64,000 nucleotides of DNA, taken from assembly GCF_008919445.1 (NCBI RefSeq), contig NZ_VSLG01000008.1, positions 62,001 through 126,000 on the forward strand, written 5' to 3'. This DNA is from Serinicoccus kebangsaanensis. GTDB taxonomy: Bacteria > Actinomycetota > Actinomycetes > Actinomycetales > Dermatophilaceae. A model generated the notes under the pieces. That model saw nothing but the letters and a program-made list of their open reading frames with translations, was not told where the DNA came from and searched no databases. This document shows positions 18,768 through 27,113 of this stretch, one piece after another (the stretch's first letter is position 1; every line of letters starts with the position of its first letter). The position numbers and the translations under genes are program-made.

Positions 18768-19994
18768 CTAGCCGGCGCGTGCGGCGAGTATCCGCTCGCA
18801 GACCTCCCGGACGGCACCGTCGCCGCCACCGCGACCCAGCACCACCCGGGCGGCGTCCAGCACCTCGGGGCGGGCGTCGGCCACCGCGATCGGCCAGCCG
18901 ACGACGCCCATCGCCCCGAGGTCGTTGACGTCGTTGCCGACGTAGGCGACCCGGTCGGGGTCCAGGTGGTGCTCACCGAGCCAGGCCCGGAGCGCGACCA
19001 CCTTGTCCTCGACCCCGTGCTGCACCTCGACCGACAGCTTGGCGGCGCGGGCCGCCACCACCGGGTTCACCTCGGTGGAGAGGATGAGGATCGGCACACC
19101 GGCCCGACGCAGCCTGGCCACCCCCATCCCGTCGCCCCGGTGGACCCGCACGCTCTCGGAGCCGTCCTGCCCCAGGACGGCTCGGTCGTCGGTGTGCACC
19201 CCGTCGAAGTCGGTCACGAGGGCGTCCACGTCGATGGCGTGACCCACCTGCCCGTCCGAGCCTGCGCCGTCCGAGCCCGCGCGGAGCGCGTCGTCCGTGG
19301 GCTGCCCGACGAGCTGTCGCGCCCACCACAGGTCCCGGGGCTCGTCGATCTCGACGGCCCACTCCGGCGCGACCGGCTGCAGCCCGACGGTGCCGAAGAA
19401 GCGCACCCGGCCCCGGCGGAACCCCTCGGTCCGCATGGCGTAGAAGGCGCCCGTCTCGCGGAAGTGCGGCGCGCGCTCCTGCCGGCGCGGGCGGTGCGTC
19501 GTCCGGTGGCCGACCGGGCTCGCCTCCTCCCCGTCCAGCCGCCACTGGAAGTCGTGCGTCGGCGCCACCGCCACCACCGTGTCGTGCTCCCCGGCGAGGA
19601 CCCGGCGCACCGCGGCGTCCAGGTCGGCGGCGTCGATGAACGGGGAGGTGGCCTGGACCAGGACGGTGACCGGGGGAAGGGCCGGGCCGAGCCCGGGCAC
19701 GCCGCCCTGCTCCACCAGGTCCAGCACGTGCAGCAGGGCCGACTCGGAGGACGCCGTGCTGCCCGCGATGTCGGCGGGCCGCTCCACCACGATCGCCCCC
19801 CGGGCGCGGGCCTCGGCCGCGATCTGGTCGTGGTCGGTCGACACGACCGTCGCCAGCACCGACGGCGCGGAGGTCGCGGCCTGGACCGCCCGGCCGACCA
19901 GCGACATACCGTCCACCCGCTGCAGGTTCTTGAGGGGCACCCCGACCGAACCGCCTCGGGCGGGGATCACGACCAGCGCTGCGGGTGCAGACAT
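18768..19994 (-). CDS. CMP-nonulosonate cytidylyltransferase fused to a KdsC-like HAD phosphatase
   Basis: The N-terminal half (1-235) is a NeuA-type nucleotidyltransferase: 'VVIPARGGSVGVPLKN' (8-23), 'VQATSPFI', 'FRETGAFYAMR' and 'VEIDEPRDL'. The C-terminal half (255-400) is a KdsC-type HAD phosphatase: nucleophile motif 'TDFDGVHTDD' (Asp262, Asp264), 'ILSTE' and 'YVGNDVNDLGAM'. A Gly-Ser-Asp linker joins them. The fusion could both dephosphorylate a nonulosonate phosphate and activate the sugar with CTP. The usual Lys in the NeuA motif (GSK) is replaced by Val17. It precedes neuB on the same strand. Confidence 0.85.
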   Translation of the reverse strand: MSAPAALVVIPARGGSVGVPLKNLQRVDGMSLVGRAVQAATSAPSVLATVVSTDHDQIAAEARARGAIVVERPADIAGSTASSESALLHVLDLVEQGGVPGLGPALPPVTVLVQATSPFIDAADLDAAVRRVLAGEHDTVVAVAPTHDFQWRLDGEEASPVGHRTTHRPRRQERAPHFRETGAFYAMRTEGFRRGRVRFFGTVGLQPVAPEWAVEIDEPRDLWWARQLVGQPTDDALRAGSDGAGSDGQVGHAIDVDALVTDFDGVHTDDRAVLGQDGSESVRVHRGDGMGVARLRRAGVPILILSTEVNPVVAARAAKLSVEVQHGVEDKVVALRAWLGEHHLDPDRVAYVGNDVNDLGAMGVVGWPIAVADARPEVLDAARVVLGRGGGDGAVREVCERILAARAG

Positions 19995-20134
19995 GACTCA
20001 CCTCGGGTGACGTTCGGGAGCGGGGCTCCAGCCTAGCCACGCGCCGGTCAGGGAAGGTCCGCTCGCCGCTGCCCGTGTGCCACGATGGGCCTGCCCCGCT
20101 CGGGACAGTCATCTCCACTCGACAGGAGTACTCC

Positions 20135-22048
20135 ATGGCGACCATGCGCAGCGTGCCTCTGAGCCAGGAGGTCGGTGCCCGCGAGATCGCCTCCTTCGCC
20201 GACGAGGTCCACCGCCCGCTGCTGGTCGTCGGCAACGGCCCGTCCTCGGCCATGCCGCCCTACCGGCGCATCCCGGCGGACGCCGTGGTGATCCGGATGA
20301 ACTGGTTCTTCCTCGAGAGCAACTACCACTTCGGCGACCGCGTGGACGCGTGGTTCAGCGCCGTGCCGAACGAGACGCTCGAGCGGATGTTACAGGAGGA
20401 GATCCGCACCGGTCGGTACGACGTGCGTCGCATCCTCACCCCGATGCGCCTGGCCTCCCAGCGCGACGGCGAGGGCTACGGCCTCGACCCGAGGGTCCAG
20501 GTCACCGAGCTCGACTCCTGGAGCATGCCGGCGCGCAACCCGAGGCTGGCCCGGCACTTCATGAGCCGACCTGGGCTCCCCACCACCGGGATGCAGGCCC
20601 TGGCCTTCGGCCTGGGCGTCGGCTTCCGGGAGATCTACCTCGCCGGGCTGGACCTCTACGAGTCCAAGGACGCGCGGTACGGCTACACCATCCCGGAGGT
20701 CGTGGAACGCGGCCTGATGGCCAAGGACCTGGCACCCGGCTACGAGGCCGCGCACGGGCTGGACACCGACATCGCCTTCCTGCGTGCCTGTCTCGCCGAG
20801 TACCCGGACGCCCGGGTCCGCTCGGTCAGCCAGTCCGACACGTTGCACCTCTACGTCCCGCCGGCGACCGACCTGGACGACCGCCCGGTGCTCGAGCCCG
20901 CCGAGGGCTCCGTCGTCGGGCTGACCAAGGAGACCTCCGAACCGCAGGTCCCCATGGTCGACGAGCAGGAGCCCATCACCATCCCGGCCGTCCCCGGACC
21001 CCGGTGGAAGGAGATCGACGGGCGGCGGTGCGCCTACGTCACGGTCGTGTCCGGGGCATACCACCACGGGGCGCGCGCCCTGGCGAACTCGCTCCGCCGG
21101 GTCTCCGACGTTCCGCTCATCGCCCTGTGCACCCCGGGGGCGGACAAGGCCGCCCTGGCCGCGAGCGGCATCCTCACCCTGGACGTCCCCCCGATCCTCA
21201 ACCCCGCCCTGAGCCCCTCCCGGCGGCGGCGGCAGAAGATGCAGTCCCGGTTCGCCGCGACCTACACCAAGCTGCACGTCTTCCGACTCGACTTCCTCGA
21301 CCGCGCCGTCTACGTCGACAGCGACGCGGTCGTGCGCGCACCGATCGACGAGCTCTTCGAGGGTGACGACTTCGCCGCCGTGCCGGATGCCGGGATCAAC
21401 CTGCCCAACGGGCGGACCTTCAACAGCGGCGTCTTCGCCTTCACCCCGTCGCGGACCCTCTTCGAGCAGATGATGGGTCGCCTCTCGGAGATCACCTCCT
21501 ACGACGGCGGCGACCAGGGCTTCCTCAACGTCTTCTTCGACCGGTGGCGTGCCCTCCCGCTCGAGTACAACACCACCAAGCGGATGGCCGCGCACCACCC
21601 GGCGCTGTTCCACGACGACGACGTCAAGATCCTGCACTACGTCGGCAAGAAGCCCTGGGAGGTCACCGGTGACCACGACGTCTTCGACGAGCTCGAGTAT
21701 GCCTGGCTGGACTACCTCACCGACGCCGAGAAGAACGAGCTCGTGCGGGACCTGCGCCGGCAGGAGGACCTGAGCACGCAGATCCCCACCGGCGACCCAG
21801 CCGTCCGTGCCCGCGAGCACCTGCGGGGTGGCAGTCCCGCCACCGCCCTGCGCGTCCTCGAGCAGGAGGCCGCCACGCGCACGTTGTCGACCGGCGAGCG
21901 ACGGCTGATGGCGATGGCCTACGTCGGCGTCGGGCACCGGCGCAAGGCGCTCCGGGTGCTCGAGCGCGCGAACAGCCCGGTCACCGCGGCACGGATCGGC
22001 CAGGGCATCGCCAGCGCCTACCTGCGGTCCAGGAGCCGCAGCCGCTGA
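20135..22048 (+). CDS. Fusion of GT42-like sialyltransferase and GT8-like glycosyltransferase
   Basis: Residues 28-240 match the GT42 fold of Campylobacter Cst-type sialyltransferases: 'VVGNGPSS' (31-38), 'IRMNWFFLESNYHFGD', 'TTGMQALAFGLGVGFREIYL', and His207 in 'AHGLDTDI', aligning with the catalytic His segment. After a linker, residues 297-560 are GT8-like: 'YVTVVSGAYHHGARAL', the metal-binding DSD (395-397) in 'VYVDSDAVV', 'FNSGVFAF', 'GGDQGFLNVFF' and 'ILHYVGKKPW'. The last 60 residues are helical. AGGAG precedes the ATG. It diverges from the neuA fusion across 140 bp. A two-step transferase is implied. Confidence 0.82.
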   Translation: MATMRSVPLSQEVGAREIASFADEVHRPLLVVGNGPSSAMPPYRRIPADAVVIRMNWFFLESNYHFGDRVDAWFSAVPNETLERMLQEEIRTGRYDVRRILTPMRLASQRDGEGYGLDPRVQVTELDSWSMPARNPRLARHFMSRPGLPTTGMQALAFGLGVGFREIYLAGLDLYESKDARYGYTIPEVVERGLMAKDLAPGYEAAHGLDTDIAFLRACLAEYPDARVRSVSQSDTLHLYVPPATDLDDRPVLEPAEGSVVGLTKETSEPQVPMVDEQEPITIPAVPGPRWKEIDGRRCAYVTVVSGAYHHGARALANSLRRVSDVPLIALCTPGADKAALAASGILTLDVPPILNPALSPSRRRRQKMQSRFAATYTKLHVFRLDFLDRAVYVDSDAVVRAPIDELFEGDDFAAVPDAGINLPNGRTFNSGVFAFTPSRTLFEQMMGRLSEITSYDGGDQGFLNVFFDRWRALPLEYNTTKRMAAHHPALFHDDDVKILHYVGKKPWEVTGDHDVFDELEYAWLDYLTDAEKNELVRDLRRQEDLSTQIPTGDPAVRAREHLRGGSPATALRVLEQEAATRTLSTGERRLMAMAYVGVGHRRKALRVLERANSPVTAARIGQGIASAYLRSRSRSR

Positions 22049-22057
22049 GGCTCGCGC

Positions 22058-23371
22058 TCAGCGGCGCCGCACCCGACGCCAGGCCCGTCCGGCCGCCCGG
22101 CGCACCGCACCGCGGGGCTGATCCGTCGTCCCACCTGGTGTCCCGCCGGACGCGTCCCGCACCGCCTGCAGCTTCTCCTCCAGCCGGGTGCGCTCGAAGG
22201 TCTCGTGGTAGAGCTGGTCCGCCTGCCGGCGGGCGCGCGGTGTCAACGGCTCGAACGAGGCGGGTGGCCGCACCCCGGTGATGCGTTCGTAGATGGTGGC
22301 GAGGTTGTCCAGGGTCAGGTCGAAGAACCGTCCTCGCACGCCCGCGAGCTCCTCACGCAGCTCGGGGCCGTTCTCGTGGACCTCCCGGACGGTGCGGTAG
22401 AGCACCTGCTGGAAGTCGTCCGCCCTGGGGTCGATCGCCCACTCGGGATGCCCGATGTCCGTGGCGAAGTACCGGGTCTTGTGATGCACGTGCAGCGACA
22501 GCGGGACCGAACCCATACCGAACGGGACCATCTGCGCGTGCCCTCGCGTGCCGAGGATCACCGGCAGGTCGGCGAACGCCTGGACACCCTGGAAGAGGAC
22601 GTCCGAGCTGCCCCACAGGATGTGCTCCCGGTCGACCAGACCGGCCTCCCCGAGCCGCTCGTGGAACGTCATGTCCGCACGGGCGTGCGGGTAGGACCAC
22701 ACCGACCACCCCTCTGCGGAGAGCCGGGACAGGGCCGCGACCTGATCCCGGTAGATCGCGTCCGCATCGAAGCCCACGGCCTTCTGGCGCTTGCCGATGA
22801 TCGACTCGGCGCCGATCACCCGGCGGTTCTCGATGCTGGGTCGGAACAGGTCGGGGTAGAGGTAGGACGCGAGCGTGGTGGGGCAGGGCTGGTACTCCAC
22901 GCGTTCGGGGTCGTGCGTGACGTAGTCACGGATGCTCTCGACGGACCCGTGGTTGCGCAGCCCGACGAAGACGGACTTGTCCAGGGTGAGGTTGAGGTGC
23001 TCGTGGAACGGCGGACCGAAGTCCTCCTGCCCGATGAAGCGGTTGTTGCCGACGGCGAAGACGACGAGCGGGATCTTCAGGCGGCGCAGCATGGGCAGCG
23101 AGATGTTCCACTGCCAGCCCGACCGCGAGTTCGGGTTGGTGTCCCGCAGGAAGAGGCCACCACCGCCGACGACGACCGCGTCGAACTCGCTGTTGATGCG
23201 GTCCATGACCTTGGGACCGACCGGGTCACGCAGCGGCCGGCTCCCGGCCACCTCGAAGTACGCACCACCGCCGAAGCCCTCGAACGTCTCACGGACGGCC
23301 TCGAAGAGCAGGGTGTCGCCGTAGTTGCCGTAGGTCTTGATGTCGAAGTGGAAGAGCCGCAGTCGCTTCAT
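22058..23371 (-). CDS. Polysaccharide pyruvyl transferase family protein
   Basis: The 437-residue protein opens with 'LRLFHFDIKTYGNYGDTLLFEA', split by Gly residues, and 'DAVVVGGGGLFLRD', both typical of the CsaB/WcaK pyruvyltransferase family (PF04230), with later 'ILGTRGHAQMVPFGMGS' resembling the conserved His/Arg segment. Members transfer pyruvate from PEP to cell-wall or exopolysaccharide sugars; some are glycosyltransferases. A basic C-terminal tail (RRVRRR) could help membrane association. The start overlaps the sulfotransferase stop by 4 bp (ATGA). It converges on the GT42-GT8 gene with 9 bp between stops. Confidence 0.75.
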   Translation of the reverse strand: MKRLRLFHFDIKTYGNYGDTLLFEAVRETFEGFGGGAYFEVAGSRPLRDPVGPKVMDRINSEFDAVVVGGGGLFLRDTNPNSRSGWQWNISLPMLRRLKIPLVVFAVGNNRFIGQEDFGPPFHEHLNLTLDKSVFVGLRNHGSVESIRDYVTHDPERVEYQPCPTTLASYLYPDLFRPSIENRRVIGAESIIGKRQKAVGFDADAIYRDQVAALSRLSAEGWSVWSYPHARADMTFHERLGEAGLVDREHILWGSSDVLFQGVQAFADLPVILGTRGHAQMVPFGMGSVPLSLHVHHKTRYFATDIGHPEWAIDPRADDFQQVLYRTVREVHENGPELREELAGVRGRFFDLTLDNLATIYERITGVRPPASFEPLTPRARRQADQLYHETFERTRLEEKLQAVRDASGGTPGGTTDQPRGAVRRAAGRAWRRVRRR

Positions 23372-24330
23372 GACCGCTCCACCGCCACCGGCCGCGCCGA
23401 CCCCGGCGGGCCCTGCGTCGGTGTGAGGTAGGGAGAGGCTCCCGCCCCCGCCTCGGACACGACGTCGTGCAACCGCTCGTTCGACCCCCGCAGCAGGTCC
23501 AGGAGCTCGGTGCGCTGCTCCTCCTCGAGCAGGCGCGGCTTGGGGTGGGTGATGTTCGACAGGTGGGCGTCCAGGAAGGCCCGGAGCTCGCGTCGGGCCG
23601 GCGGCGGAAGGTGCGGGTTGGCCGTCAGCGCCACGTCCATGGCGACCTCCGAGTAGCCGCGGTTGACGCCGTCGGTGTTGAAGGACAGCGCGGGCGTGAC
23701 CCCGGTGCCGAGCCCATCGAAGAACTCCTGGCAGAAGCCCCGTGCCTGCAGGGTCGAGATCGACTCGAAGTAGCGCACCTGCAGGTCGTCGTCCGGCCCG
23801 AGCGCCGAGCGGACCCGCTCTACCAGGTCGTCCCAGCGCAGCGCCTCCGGGCGGACCTGCGCGAAGAACTCCTCGAAGGTGATGGTGACGGCACCCATCC
23901 GCACCAGCTGCAGGTAGACGCTCTCGATGAACCGGTCCTGCCGGCGCAGGTAGACCAGGACCGTCGTGCGCCGCGGGCCCAGGACCTCGCGGAGCAGCCG
24001 GATCACCGGCACGGCGTCCGGGTAGGCCCCGTCGTCCCGGCGGAAGCAGGCGAGCGAGCCGAGCATGTCCTCGTGCGAGATGACCAGGCCCGGGGCCTCG
24101 GACGCCGCCGCGACCGCCGCGAACCCCTCCCGCAGCGTCTCGAACGGTGCGTTCCCCAGGCGCCATCGCCGATGCTTCCGGCCGGTCAGGGTGTCGAACT
24201 CGTGCCGCACCAGCACGTCGTAGCCGCGGGCGGTGAAGCGGTCCCGGGAGGCGTTGAGCGCCTTCTGCAACAAGGTCGTGCCGGTCTTGGGGAGGCCAAC
24301 GTGAAGCACCAGGTTGTCCACACGGCCCAC
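23368..24330 (-). CDS. Sulfotransferase-like protein
   Basis: The 320-residue protein starts with a P-loop-like PAPS-binding segment, 'LVLHVGLPKTGTTLLQKAL' (about 7-25), followed by 'VISHEDML' and 'VLVYLRRQDRFIESVY', which resembles the 3'-phosphate-binding region of sulfotransferases. These enzymes move sulfate from PAPS to sugars or other acceptors, and here the next gene suggests a surface glycan. Starts GTG 24330 and GTG 24321 are both possible. It is coupled to the pyruvyltransferase gene. Confidence 0.65.
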   Translation of the reverse strand: MGRVDNLVLHVGLPKTGTTLLQKALNASRDRFTARGYDVLVRHEFDTLTGRKHRRWRLGNAPFETLREGFAAVAAASEAPGLVISHEDMLGSLACFRRDDGAYPDAVPVIRLLREVLGPRRTTVLVYLRRQDRFIESVYLQLVRMGAVTITFEEFFAQVRPEALRWDDLVERVRSALGPDDDLQVRYFESISTLQARGFCQEFFDGLGTGVTPALSFNTDGVNRGYSEVAMDVALTANPHLPPPARRELRAFLDAHLSNITHPKPRLLEEEQRTELLDLLRGSNERLHDVVSEAGAGASPYLTPTQGPPGSARPVAVERS

Positions 24331-24369
24331 CCTAGCGGCACCCGGCGACGCTGCCGTGACGACGGGGAC

Positions 24370-25170
24370 TCAGAGGTGCTCGCGCAACCAGTCCAGGTCG
24401 GCCAGGTGCTCGGAGGCACCCCCCGGGGTCTCCACCACCACGGGGGCACCGGCCCCGCGCACGACGTCCGCCAGCTCGTCGGGCGGCAGCTGACCGGCTC
24501 CGAGGTTGGCGTGCCGGTCGGCCCCGGAGCCGGCGGCGTCCCGCGAGTCGTTGGCGTGCACGAGGTCGATCCGTCCGGTGATCTCCCGCACCCGGTCGAC
24601 CACGTCCCCCAGCTCGATGCCACCTGCCCAGGCATGGCAGGTGTCGAGGCAGAAGCCGACCTTGTCGGAGCCCTCCGCGGAACTGATCGCCTCCCAGACC
24701 CGGGCGATGCGATCCAGGTGGCGCGCCATCGCGTGGTCGCCGCCGGCGGTGTTCTCGATGAGGACCGGGGTGTCCGTGATGGTCAGCGACTCGATCGCCT
24801 TGCGCCAGTTGTCGAACCCCTTCTCCTCCTCGTCCGGGCCGGCCACGTGCCCACCGTGCACGATCAGCCCCTTGGCGCCGATCTCGGTGGCGGCGTCCAG
24901 GTGCTGCTGGAGCAGCTTGCGCGAGGGGATGCGGATCCGGTTGTTGAGGGTCGCGACGTTGACGAGGTAGGGGGCGTGGACGTAGAGGTCCACCCCCGCC
25001 TCCTGCGCGGCGGCGCGCAGCGCCTGCGCGCCTCCTTCGTAGCGCACCACGGGCTTCTTGTATCCCTGCGGGTCGCCCAGGAAGAACTGCACCAGCGGCG
25101 CCTTCCGCGCCTGCGCCTCGGCGATCGGGTCGGTCTGCTCGACGTGTGCTCCCAGGGCCAGCGTGCTCAT
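24370..25170 (-). CDS. nfo: Deoxyribonuclease IV (AP endonuclease, family 2)
   Basis: Nfo cuts DNA 5' to abasic sites in base excision repair. The 266-residue TIM-barrel protein has the metal-site segments 'GLIVHGGHV', 'VLIENTAGG', 'GFCLDTCHAW' and 'LVHANDSRD', giving the three-metal His/Glu/Asp ligands, and ends with 'PVVVETPGG'. The length fits the shorter actinobacterial form (about 260 residues). It sits alone between the glycan island and an SRPBCC gene, with only short gaps. Exonuclease III (27719-28516) is a second AP endonuclease 2.5 kb away. Confidence 0.93.
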   Translation of the reverse strand: MSTLALGAHVEQTDPIAEAQARKAPLVQFFLGDPQGYKKPVVRYEGGAQALRAAAQEAGVDLYVHAPYLVNVATLNNRIRIPSRKLLQQHLDAATEIGAKGLIVHGGHVAGPDEEEKGFDNWRKAIESLTITDTPVLIENTAGGDHAMARHLDRIARVWEAISSAEGSDKVGFCLDTCHAWAGGIELGDVVDRVREITGRIDLVHANDSRDAAGSGADRHANLGAGQLPPDELADVVRGAGAPVVVETPGGASEHLADLDWLREHL

Positions 25171-25214
25171 ACCGTCATGGTAGGCGCGGCGTGCGACAGC
25201 TCTAGTCTGGAGCC

Positions 25215-25625
25215 GTGGCCTCCTTCTGGTTCGACGTCCTGGTGCCCGGTGCCCCTGCGCTGGTGTGGGAACGGCTCTGGGACCTGGACCGCCACACCGC
25301 GGCGATCCCGCTGACCCGCACGCTGGGCGGTCCGCTCGGCCCGGACGCGGAGTTCGTCGCCCGCACCGGCGTCGGGCCGCTGCGGGTCGACGACCGGATG
25401 CGGGTCCGCGGGTGGGACCCGCCGCACCGGGCCGTGGTGGAGAAGGTCGGCCGCCCGCTCACCGGCCGGATCGAGGTCCTGCTGCGCGCCGCAGGGGCTG
25501 ACACCCGGGTGCGGTGGGAGCAGGAGTATGCCGTGACCGGGGTGCCCGACGCCGTGGCGGCGCTGGCGGCCCCGGTCGTCCGGTCGGCCTACCTCCGGGC
25601 GGTGCGGCAGATCACCGCACCCTGA
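25215..25625 (+). CDS. SRPBCC family protein (small)
   Basis: The 136-residue protein begins at a GTG (25215) and matches the START-like fold: strand 'FWFDVLVPGAPALVWERLWD', strands with 'DDRMRVRGWDPPHRAVVEKV' and a C-terminal helix 'PVVRSAYLRAVRQI'. It looks like an actinobacterial polyketide-cyclase-type protein that holds a small ligand. It diverges from nfo across 44 bp and runs into the metallochaperone gene with the stop codons back to back. No function can be named. Confidence 0.65.
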   Translation: MASFWFDVLVPGAPALVWERLWDLDRHTAAIPLTRTLGGPLGPDAEFVARTGVGPLRVDDRMRVRGWDPPHRAVVEKVGRPLTGRIEVLLRAAGADTRVRWEQEYAVTGVPDAVAALAAPVVRSAYLRAVRQITAP

Positions 25626-27029
25626 TCAGGAGGTGGGCTCCTCCTCCTCGTGGTCGTGGTCCTCGTGGTCGTGGTCCTCGTGGTCGTGGCCCTCGCCCTC
25701 GTGCCCGGCCTCGACGTCACCGGACACGCCGGACAGCTCGTTCGGCTGCTCCGGGAGGCTGGCGGAGTCGATGACCTGCATCGTGTCCAGGTCGACGATG
25801 TGGAGCTCGTTCGAGGCCGGCTCGCTGACGTAGCCGAACTGCCCGTGCACGAAGAGCGTCGGCCGCGGCTCCTGCCACTCCTCCGGCTCCTCCCAGGGCT
25901 CCACCACGGACAGCTCGTCCGTGATCTCCCCGGTGGCCGGGTCGATGACGTGCAGCTCACCGTCGGTGCCCAGGACGAGCGCCTCGCCCTGCGGCCCCCG
26001 ACCCAGGGAGCGGAAGGAGTAGGAGGTGCCCAGGTCCACGAGCTGCAGCTCGCCGGTCTCGGTGTCGGTCAGGCTGACGCGCTCGGGCCGCTCGAGCTCA
26101 GCGTCCTCGTCCACCTTGTAGTCGCCGAGGACCACGTGCGACAGCTCCGTGCCGGCCACGTTGCCCACGCGCCCGTAGCCGTCCGGGGACTGGGCCTTGG
26201 TGAAGGCTCCGTCGGCATAGATCACCGGGCCGTCCTCGCACCCGAGGACCACCGCTCCGCCCTCGGCGACGGTCTCGCCGTGGACTCCCGGGCACTCGTC
26301 AGTGACGGCGAGCTGCTCCCCGTCGGCATCGGTGACCACGGCCCCGCTGCGCTCCTCCTCGGTGCCGACGGTCTGCAGCAGCGAGCCGTCCTCGAGCAGG
26401 ACTGCCACGCCGTGGTGCGGGTCCTCGACCTCGAGGGTGTCGTCGACCGGCAGCTCGCCCGCCTCGCCGTCGAGCTCGGCGGGGTCGACCAGGTCGATCC
26501 GGCCGGCTCCGTCGAAGTAGAGCGCCGTGCGTCCCGCGTGGCGGACGACGTGGCCCGGGTGGGACCCCTCGGCGGCCAGGTCGGTGAGGGCGGGGTTCGT
26601 CGTGTAGCTGTGGCTGTGGTTGCCGTGCGGCTCGCTCCAGGTCCCGGCGTCGAGCAGGCGGAAGGCGTCGCCCTCGGTGAGGAACAGGTGGCGCCCGTCG
26701 CCGGCCGGGTTGAGCCGGGTGAAGCCCGCGGCCTCGAGGTCCGCCTCGACCTCCAGCGACAGGGCGTCGAGGACGAGGACGCCCCCGTCATAGGTGACCG
26801 CCAGCCGCGGGGTCGGTCCGGCCGCCTCGACGGTGGCAGCGGCCTCAGGATCCTCCGCGGCGTCGGTGCCGAGGTCGGCGGTACCCGCCTCCTCCGGGGT
26901 GTCGTCCTGGCTCGATGTGGCGGGCGCGTTGTCGTCCGCGCCCCCTGCGTCGTCGGAGGTGGTCGGCCCACAGGCGACCAGCATCGAGGAGGTCAGGGCA
27001 AGGGTCAGCATGGCGCTCTTCGTTCTCAT
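25626..27029 (-). CDS. aztD: AztD-like zinc metallochaperone lipoprotein
   Basis: The 467-residue protein has a lipoprotein signal ending 'SSMLVACG', an acidic spacer, and a beta-propeller-like body with repeated blades ('GPVIYADGAF', 'ELHVIDPATGEI', 'ELHIVDLDTMQVIDSA'). It ends in a His/Asp/Glu-rich tail (four DHE repeats) suited to zinc. AztD-type proteins pass zinc to an ABC importer's binding protein outside the membrane; no such importer is in this window. ATG at 27029 abuts a Zur-box-like palindrome; ATG 27011, with GAAGAG upstream, is the alternative start. Confidence 0.72.
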   Translation of the reverse strand: MRTKSAMLTLALTSSMLVACGPTTSDDAGGADDNAPATSSQDDTPEEAGTADLGTDAAEDPEAAATVEAAGPTPRLAVTYDGGVLVLDALSLEVEADLEAAGFTRLNPAGDGRHLFLTEGDAFRLLDAGTWSEPHGNHSHSYTTNPALTDLAAEGSHPGHVVRHAGRTALYFDGAGRIDLVDPAELDGEAGELPVDDTLEVEDPHHGVAVLLEDGSLLQTVGTEEERSGAVVTDADGEQLAVTDECPGVHGETVAEGGAVVLGCEDGPVIYADGAFTKAQSPDGYGRVGNVAGTELSHVVLGDYKVDEDAELERPERVSLTDTETGELQLVDLGTSYSFRSLGRGPQGEALVLGTDGELHVIDPATGEITDELSVVEPWEEPEEWQEPRPTLFVHGQFGYVSEPASNELHIVDLDTMQVIDSASLPEQPNELSGVSGDVEAGHEGEGHDHEDHDHEDHDHEEEEPTS

Positions 27030-27031
27030 AG

Positions 27032-27046
27032 TGAGAATCATTATTG
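27032..27046 (-). promoter_or_regulatory. Zur-box-like operator upstream of aztD
   Basis: TGAGAATCATTATTG on the plus strand is an AT-rich 7-1-7 palindrome in very GC-rich DNA and agrees at 12 of 15 positions with TGATAATCATTATCA-type Zur/Fur operators. It begins 3 bp upstream of the ATG at 27029, so a bound repressor would block the start. A TAATGAT-like -10 on the minus strand overlaps it, consistent with a leaderless transcript. Zinc repression is inferred; there is no Zur gene in the window other than the FurA-like one. Confidence 0.6.
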
Positions 27047-27113
27047 TTCTAACGGCGCACGTCAACCCGGGGGCTCGACCACGCCCGTCTCAGGGCAGCC
27101 GGACGAGAGGAGG

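Noticed and set aside
20390-21937. Minus-strand open frame opposite the GT42-GT8 gene
   Set aside because: The composition is that of a shadow frame, and the plus-strand product has two recognisable catalytic domains.
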